Shown piece after piece: positions 60,849 to 64,000 of a DNA stretch of 64,000 bases. Source of the stretch: QHXN01 sp963785125 (lineage in GTDB: Bacteria > Acidobacteriota > Blastocatellia > Pyrinomonadales > Pyrinomonadaceae); NCBI GenBank assembly GCA_963785125.1, contig CAWATU010000003.1:806001-870000 (forward strand), in the 5' to 3' direction. The notes beneath the pieces are model-generated. The model did not search any database and was not told the origin of the DNA. It saw nothing but the letters and a program-made list of their open reading frames with translations. The first letter of the stretch is position 1, and each line of letters begins with the position of its first letter. The translations under genes were made by a program, and so were the position numbers.

Positions 60849-61814
60849 ATGAAGATGTTGAAAGTCTTGCTGTCGTCCGTCGCGGTTCTGCTCGCCGCGT
60901 GCGTCCTGTTCGGTCGCGGCTCTTCCGCGCAGACGAAGCGCGCGCCGACGCAGTTGCCGCCGCTCCCCTCCAAAGAGAAGCGGTTCCCCGCGGCGCTCGC
61001 GCCCGTGGTCGAGGCCGAGCACGCCTTCGCGCAGCGCTCCATCGACGAGGGCATGAAGCCCGCCTTCCTCGCTTACGCCGCGCCGGAAGGCGTCATCGTC
61101 AACCGTAACGGACTGGTCAACGCCATCGAGACGTGGTCGCAGAGGAACCCCGCGCCGACGGGTCTGCTGACGTGGTGGCCCATCTACGCCGACGTGTCGC
61201 GCGCGGGCGACATGGGCTGGACGACCGGCCCCTTCGAGTTCCGCGAGAAGCCGACGGACGAGAAGCCCGCCGACGCTGGCCACTTCTTCACCGTCTGGCG
61301 CAAACAACCCGACGGCGCCTGGAAATGGGTGCTCGACCTCGGTGTACGCCACCCCGCGCCCGCGATGACCGAGACCGTCCTGACCTATCCGGCCGCGCTC
61401 AGGAACAACGTACGCCCCGCCAGTCCGGTGCCTGTGAACGTCGAGGCCGCGCGGCAGTCGCTCGCCGAAGCCGAGCGTACCCTCTCCGAAGCCTCCGCGT
61501 CCGTGGGCTTCAGGACGGCGCTCCTCGCGCACGCCGACGAGTCCTTAAGGCTCTACCGGCAGGGCACCTTCCCCGTCGTCGGCAAAGACTGGGTCGCGAA
61601 GGCTATTAAAGTCCTGGGCGAACTCATCACGTGGGAGCCTCTGAAGACCGACGTGGCCGCTTCGGGCGACCTCGGATACGTGTACGGCGCCTACGCGATT
61701 CAACCCAAAGGTTCGGAGCGACCCTCGGAGAAGGGATACTATGCGCGTGTCTGGAAGCGCGACCGTAGCGGAGTCTGGCGCGTCGTCCTCAACGTCGCCA
61801 ACCCCGCACAGTAA
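60849..61814 (+). CDS. Secreted protein with two NTF2/SnoaL-like domains
   Basis: 321 residues from ATG 60849 (GAGGGTG upstream; GTG 60840 is an alternative). Signal peptide (about 1-28) with an in-context Cys, so it may be a lipoprotein. Two DUF4440-like cone folds: about 45-160 (AEHAFAQRSIDEGMKPAFLAYAA) and 195-320 (GYVYGAYAIQP, YYARVWKRDRSGVWRVVLNV). Probably binds or processes a small molecule; not assignable. Confidence 0.78.
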   Translation: MKMLKVLLSSVAVLLAACVLFGRGSSAQTKRAPTQLPPLPSKEKRFPAALAPVVEAEHAFAQRSIDEGMKPAFLAYAAPEGVIVNRNGLVNAIETWSQRNPAPTGLLTWWPIYADVSRAGDMGWTTGPFEFREKPTDEKPADAGHFFTVWRKQPDGAWKWVLDLGVRHPAPAMTETVLTYPAALRNNVRPASPVPVNVEAARQSLAEAERTLSEASASVGFRTALLAHADESLRLYRQGTFPVVGKDWVAKAIKVLGELITWEPLKTDVAASGDLGYVYGAYAIQPKGSERPSEKGYYARVWKRDRSGVWRVVLNVANPAQ

Positions 61815-61852
61815 CGTCCGCCTGTACGTTCGAGACGCCCTACAGTGTAGAA

Positions 61853-61892
61853 AAGAATGAGGCGCAGACTGCTACGTCTGCGCCTCATTCTT
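61853..61892. terminator. Bidirectional terminator between the 60849 gene and tRNA-Leu
   Basis: A perfect 17-bp stem (AAGAATGAGGCGCAGAC with its complement) around the loop TGCTAC, with T-rich sequence beyond both arms. It separates the convergent NTF2-like gene and tRNA-Leu. Confidence 0.85.
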
Positions 61893-61949
61893 CTTCGTCA
61901 TACCGGGGGCGGGACTCGAACCCGCACGGCCTTACGGCCAACGGATTTT

Positions 61950-62630
61950 CTTACCACCACGGCTTTCGCCGCCCGTCACAAGCCGACGGTTCGTGGTCTG
62001 GACTATACCTTCACCTTTTATTACGCTCGGAGCGTAACAGTCAGGCGGGAGCCGTCTAGTCTCTACACTTTCCTGGAGGCCGTATGAAACTCCGTAAGTA
62101 CGACCAATCCCAGCTCAGAGAAGCTGTCAAAAACTCAACTTCACTCAGGCAGGTTCTGGAAGCTCTCGGCGTCGCTCCGTACGGTGGAAATTACGAGGTG
62201 TTGCGGCGCGCGATACGCCACTTCGGTCTCGATACTTCCCACTTCACCGGACAGCGTTGGAACAAGGGAAAAACAGTTGGGCCGAAACAACCTTTGCAGA
62301 GGTTCCTTAACAACGAAATAAGGATAGCCTCTTTCAAACTGAAGAAGCGGCTTCTGGCGGAAGGAATTCTGCCACCTTTGTGCTCTAGTTGTGGGCGGTC
62401 TGAGTGGCTCAATCGACCAATCCCTTTGGAACTAGACCACATTAACGGGAATCACTCCGATAACCGACTCGCCAATCTGCGGTTGCTATGCCCTAACTGT
62501 CACGCCTTGACCCCAACCTATCGCGGTAAAAATATTACCGCCAGGCTTAGCTCGGTGTTGCCAGGTTAAAGGGTTCACCGAATTTGACCCCATTCACACC
62601 GGAGATTTCTCTCCGGGTGCTCAAACATCT
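61950..62630 (-). mobile_element. Group I intron in tRNA-Leu(UAA), with antisense HNH gene
   Basis: 681 nt, inserted between U34 and A35, the site of the cyanobacterial tRNA-Leu(UAA) introns. The 5' exon ends CTT and pairs with GAG inside the intron (U-G wobble at the cut). The intron ends in G. Core elements in order: P AATTCGGTGAACC (about 62571-62583), Q around CACCGAGCTAAGCC, R GTAGAGACTAGACGG (about 62055-62070) and S AAGGTATAGTCC (about 61996-62008). A GAAA-loop helix lies near the 3' end. Class IC3 is likely. Confidence 0.92.
62084..62569 (+). CDS. HNH homing endonuclease encoded antisense within the intron
   Basis: 161 residues. The C-terminal HNH domain is complete: a CSSCGRSEWLN zinc knuckle, LELDHINGNHSDNRLANLRLLCPNCH (split over about 112-140). 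The N-terminal part (1-60) has a small helix-turn-helix-like DNA-recognition region (SLRQVLEALGVAPYGGNYEVL). ATG 62084 follows GGAGG. It lies between intron elements Q and R but on the opposite strand, and its last codons overlap Q. It probably spreads the intron into intron-less tRNA-Leu genes. Confidence 0.88.
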   Translation: MKLRKYDQSQLREAVKNSTSLRQVLEALGVAPYGGNYEVLRRAIRHFGLDTSHFTGQRWNKGKTVGPKQPLQRFLNNEIRIASFKLKKRLLAEGILPPLCSSCGRSEWLNRPIPLELDHINGNHSDNRLANLRLLCPNCHALTPTYRGKNITARLSSVLPG

Positions 62631-62677
62631 AAGTCCGTTGCGTCTACCGATTTCGCCACCCCGGCACTTGGGGGTTG

Positions 62678-62706
62678 AAGATAGCACGGGGCGCGGCGGG
62701 GTTCAA
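62678..62706 (-). promoter_or_regulatory. tRNA-Leu promoter
   Basis: On the minus strand, TTGAAC (62706-62701), a 17-base spacer, and TATCTT (62683-62678) preceded by TGC. The -10 ends 12 bases before the tRNA 5' end. Confidence 0.75.
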
Positions 62707-62791
62707 AATTCGGGGTCGGCGGCGGGCGGGTCGTGTTAAAATGGGCGCATCGCGAAACCTCGTTGTGGCGTCGGGCCGAAGCGGACGGAAC

Positions 62792-63292
62792 ATGACTGAA
62801 GAGAAAGAGATTTTTCACCGGCACATCCAGCGCGCGGGCCTGAAGCGGACGGCGCAGCGCGACACCATCCTCGACGTGTTCCTCCGCACCGAGAAGCACC
62901 TGTCGAGCGAAGACCTCTACCAGCTCGTCAAGGAGGAAGACCCTAACGTCGGCCACACCACGGTCTACCGCACTTTGAAGCTGCTGGTCGAGGCGGGGCT
63001 CGCGCGCGAGGTGCGTTTCGGCGACGGCCGCACGCGCTACGAGCACAACTACAACCACCCGCACCACGACCACATGATCTGCACCGAGTGCGGCAAGACC
63101 ATCGAGTTCTACTCGGCCGAGCTGGAGGCCATCCAGGACGCCATCGTCGCCAAGCACAAGTTCCGCCCCACGCAACACTCCCTGCGCATCTTCGGCGTCT
63201 GCGCCCAGTGCCAGCGCAAGACCGACGTGCCCACCGACGAGTCCGCCGCCGAACCACGCATCCGCTTCGCCTCGGCGCCGAACACACAGTAG
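62792..63292 (+). CDS. fur: Fur-family transcriptional repressor
   Basis: 166 residues from ATG 62792. Winged-helix N-terminal domain (LKRTAQRDTILDVFLRTEKHLSSEDLY, about 15-41; TTVYRTLKLLVEAGL). Metal-binding domain with NHPHHDHMICTECGKTIEF and a second CxxC in GVCAQCQRK. Features fit Fur more than PerR or Zur, but specificity cannot be proved. A Fur-box-like site at 39086-39102 is a likely target. It is followed by a hairpin repeat and a ferredoxin. Confidence 0.88.
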   Translation: MTEEKEIFHRHIQRAGLKRTAQRDTILDVFLRTEKHLSSEDLYQLVKEEDPNVGHTTVYRTLKLLVEAGLAREVRFGDGRTRYEHNYNHPHHDHMICTECGKTIEFYSAELEAIQDAIVAKHKFRPTQHSLRIFGVCAQCQRKTDVPTDESAAEPRIRFASAPNTQ

Positions 63293-63296
63293 ATAA

Positions 63297-63370
63297 GACG
63301 TGAACCGTAAACCGTAAACCGTGACAAGATAAGAACGGACTTCTTCTTGTCGCGGTTTACGGTTCACGTC
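63297..63370. repeat. Heptamer-repeat hairpin between fur and the ferredoxin gene
   Basis: Left arm about 63297-63332 contains three CCGTAAA-type units. Right arm 63340-63370 contains two, so the arms differ by one 7-base unit. The left arm starts 4 bases after the fur stop codon. Confidence 0.88.
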
Positions 63371-63444
63371 CTTTTGCCTTTCCCCCCCCGCGTGATGTAC
63401 TTTTCATCTGTCTCCCTGATGATAAATCGAGTGCGAGGTTTTGT

Positions 63445-64000
63445 ATGACCGTCAACGTCGAGTGGAAGACCGCAGGCAGCGGGCACACGGGGCTGGTCGC
63501 GGACGGAACGTTCCTGCTGGACGCCGCGAGGCGTCACGGCGTCGAACTGCCTACGGAGTGCGGCGGGCGCGGCGAGTGCGACACGTGCGCGGTCTTCGTC
63601 GAGGCGGGCGCGGCGCTCCTCTCGGCCCCGACCGAGGCCGAGCGCGTGCGGCTCGGGGCGGAGCGGCTGGCCGCGGGCGAGCGGCTCGCCTGTCAGGCGA
63701 AGGCCGAGCGCGAGGGCGACCTCACGCTGCGACCTGTTCCCCCGGTCGCACGCGAAGAGACGACCGAGGAGACGGCGCGCGACTTCAAAGAGGAGTTCAA
63801 GCGTCTGCCTCTGCGCAAGAAGCTCGCGACGCTCGCCGGGCTCGAAGCCGAGATGGCTTACGAGACACTGGTGCGCGCCGTCGATCTCCCGTTCGAAATC
63901 ATGGGCAAGGGGCTCGACCTGCTCGCGGGGCGCGGGCGCAAACTTTCGCAGTCAGACCGCGCGCGCCGCAAACCCGTGCCGCCGCAGCCCGCGCCGCCTC
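63445..64000 (+). CDS. 2Fe-2S ferredoxin-like protein, cut by the window end
   Basis: At least 185 residues from ATG 63445 (GAGG upstream); the 3' end lies beyond the window. Plant-type 2Fe-2S ligands are visible in LPTECGGRGECDTCAVFVE (CxxxxCxxC) and a later RLACQAKA for the fourth Cys, within about residues 38-80. The C-terminal part is a helical extension rich in Arg and Glu, with LPLRKKLATLAGLEAEMAYE, not usual in simple ferredoxins. Electron-transfer partner unknown. Confidence 0.85.
   Translation, partial: MTVNVEWKTAGSGHTGLVADGTFLLDAARRHGVELPTECGGRGECDTCAVFVEAGAALLSAPTEAERVRLGAERLAAGERLACQAKAEREGDLTLRPVPPVAREETTEETARDFKEEFKRLPLRKKLATLAGLEAEMAYETLVRAVDLPFEIMGKGLDLLAGRGRKLSQSDRARRKPVPPQPAPP

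Larger units (their letters stand above)
61901..62665 (-). tRNA. tRNA-Leu(UAA), interrupted by a group I intron
   Basis: The 5' exon 62665-62631 (35 nt, GCCGGGGTGGCGAAATCGG...) and 3' exon 61949-61901 (49 nt) join to an 84-nt class II tRNA. Anticodon stem ACGGA/TCCGT encloses loop CTTAAAA, giving anticodon TAA. A variable arm (GGCCGTAAGGCC) and T arm (GCGGGTTCGAGTCCCGC) are present. Acceptor pairing is complete apart from a G1-U72 wobble. CCA is not encoded. Promoter and terminator are both identifiable. Confidence 0.93.

Overview
This GC-rich 64 kb window is chromosomal sequence from a Gram-negative-type bacterium. It carries an Mla-type lipid transporter, an Lpt lipopolysaccharide exporter, a Wza-like polysaccharide exporter and many secreted proteins. 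RNase J, an HprK/HPr/EI phosphotransfer chain and the general gene style suggest Acidobacteriota, perhaps the Blastocatellia/Pyrinomonadaceae. That placement is inferred from gene content, not from a marker gene. Most of the window is core metabolism. No phage, IS element or CRISPR array was seen.

Layout. 0-3.1 kb: mlaE-mlaF-mlaD on the minus strand. 3.4-5.4 kb: an LTXXQ/Spy-like protein, an anti-sigma factor and an ECF sigma factor. 5.7-14.9 kb: an HD-GYP signalling protein, ftsY, ribD, rsmA, RNase J, a VWA protein, an ACT protein and an SDR. 15.0-28.6 kb: uppP, a PilZ protein, recJ, an lptC/lptA fusion, lptB, rpoN, hpf, hprK, rapZ, a mannose-type EIIA, HPr and EI. This matches the proteobacterial lpt-rpoN-hpf-pts-rapZ order, with HprK added. 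28.9-36.1 kb: polysaccharide export, a TPR/DUF11-like secreted protein, a CPBP membrane protein, RNase P RNA, a small RHH protein, a TPR protein and a PP0621-like protein. 36.2-39.1 kb: feoA-feoB and a Cys-rich FeoB partner behind a Fur-box-like promoter. 39.1-52.7 kb: pyrimidine genes in two blocks (pyrD, pyrF; pyrR-pyrB-pyrC), with a DUF3108 protein, a hydrolase, an acyl-ligase/ACP/acyltransferase fusion and a CocE-type hydrolase. 52.7-61.8 kb: DoxX, a glycine-zipper protein, 1-Cys peroxiredoxin, then cysM, a JAMM protease and a CysO-MoeZ-rhodanese fusion, then a probable selenoprotein of the AhpD/CMD family. 61.9-64 kb: tRNA-Leu(UAA) split by a group I intron with an antisense HNH gene, fur, and a ferredoxin cut by the window edge.

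Four things stand out. (1) The tRNA-Leu intron sits at the classical cyanobacterial U34/A35 site and carries an HNH gene on the opposite strand, whose 3' end overlaps the catalytic core. (2) At least 13 gaps between genes hold long hairpins whose arms are mostly runs of short 7-8 bp repeats. The repeat words differ between loci, but the architecture is the same and the elements sit on gene 3' ends. At seven loci the stop codon lies inside an arm. One repeat array, without its partner arm, is read in frame inside a protein linker. (3) A CMD/AhpD-like gene has an in-frame TGA at the second position of its CxxC motif, followed by a bacterial SECIS-like hairpin at the right distance. (4) A cysteine-synthesis set contains a CysO sulfur carrier fused in front of its own activating enzyme, next to the JAMM protease that could process it.

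Three genes (uppP, recJ, the CocE-type hydrolase) are each broken by a single-base shift at a short G or C run. This looks more like sequencing or assembly error than three real pseudogenes.
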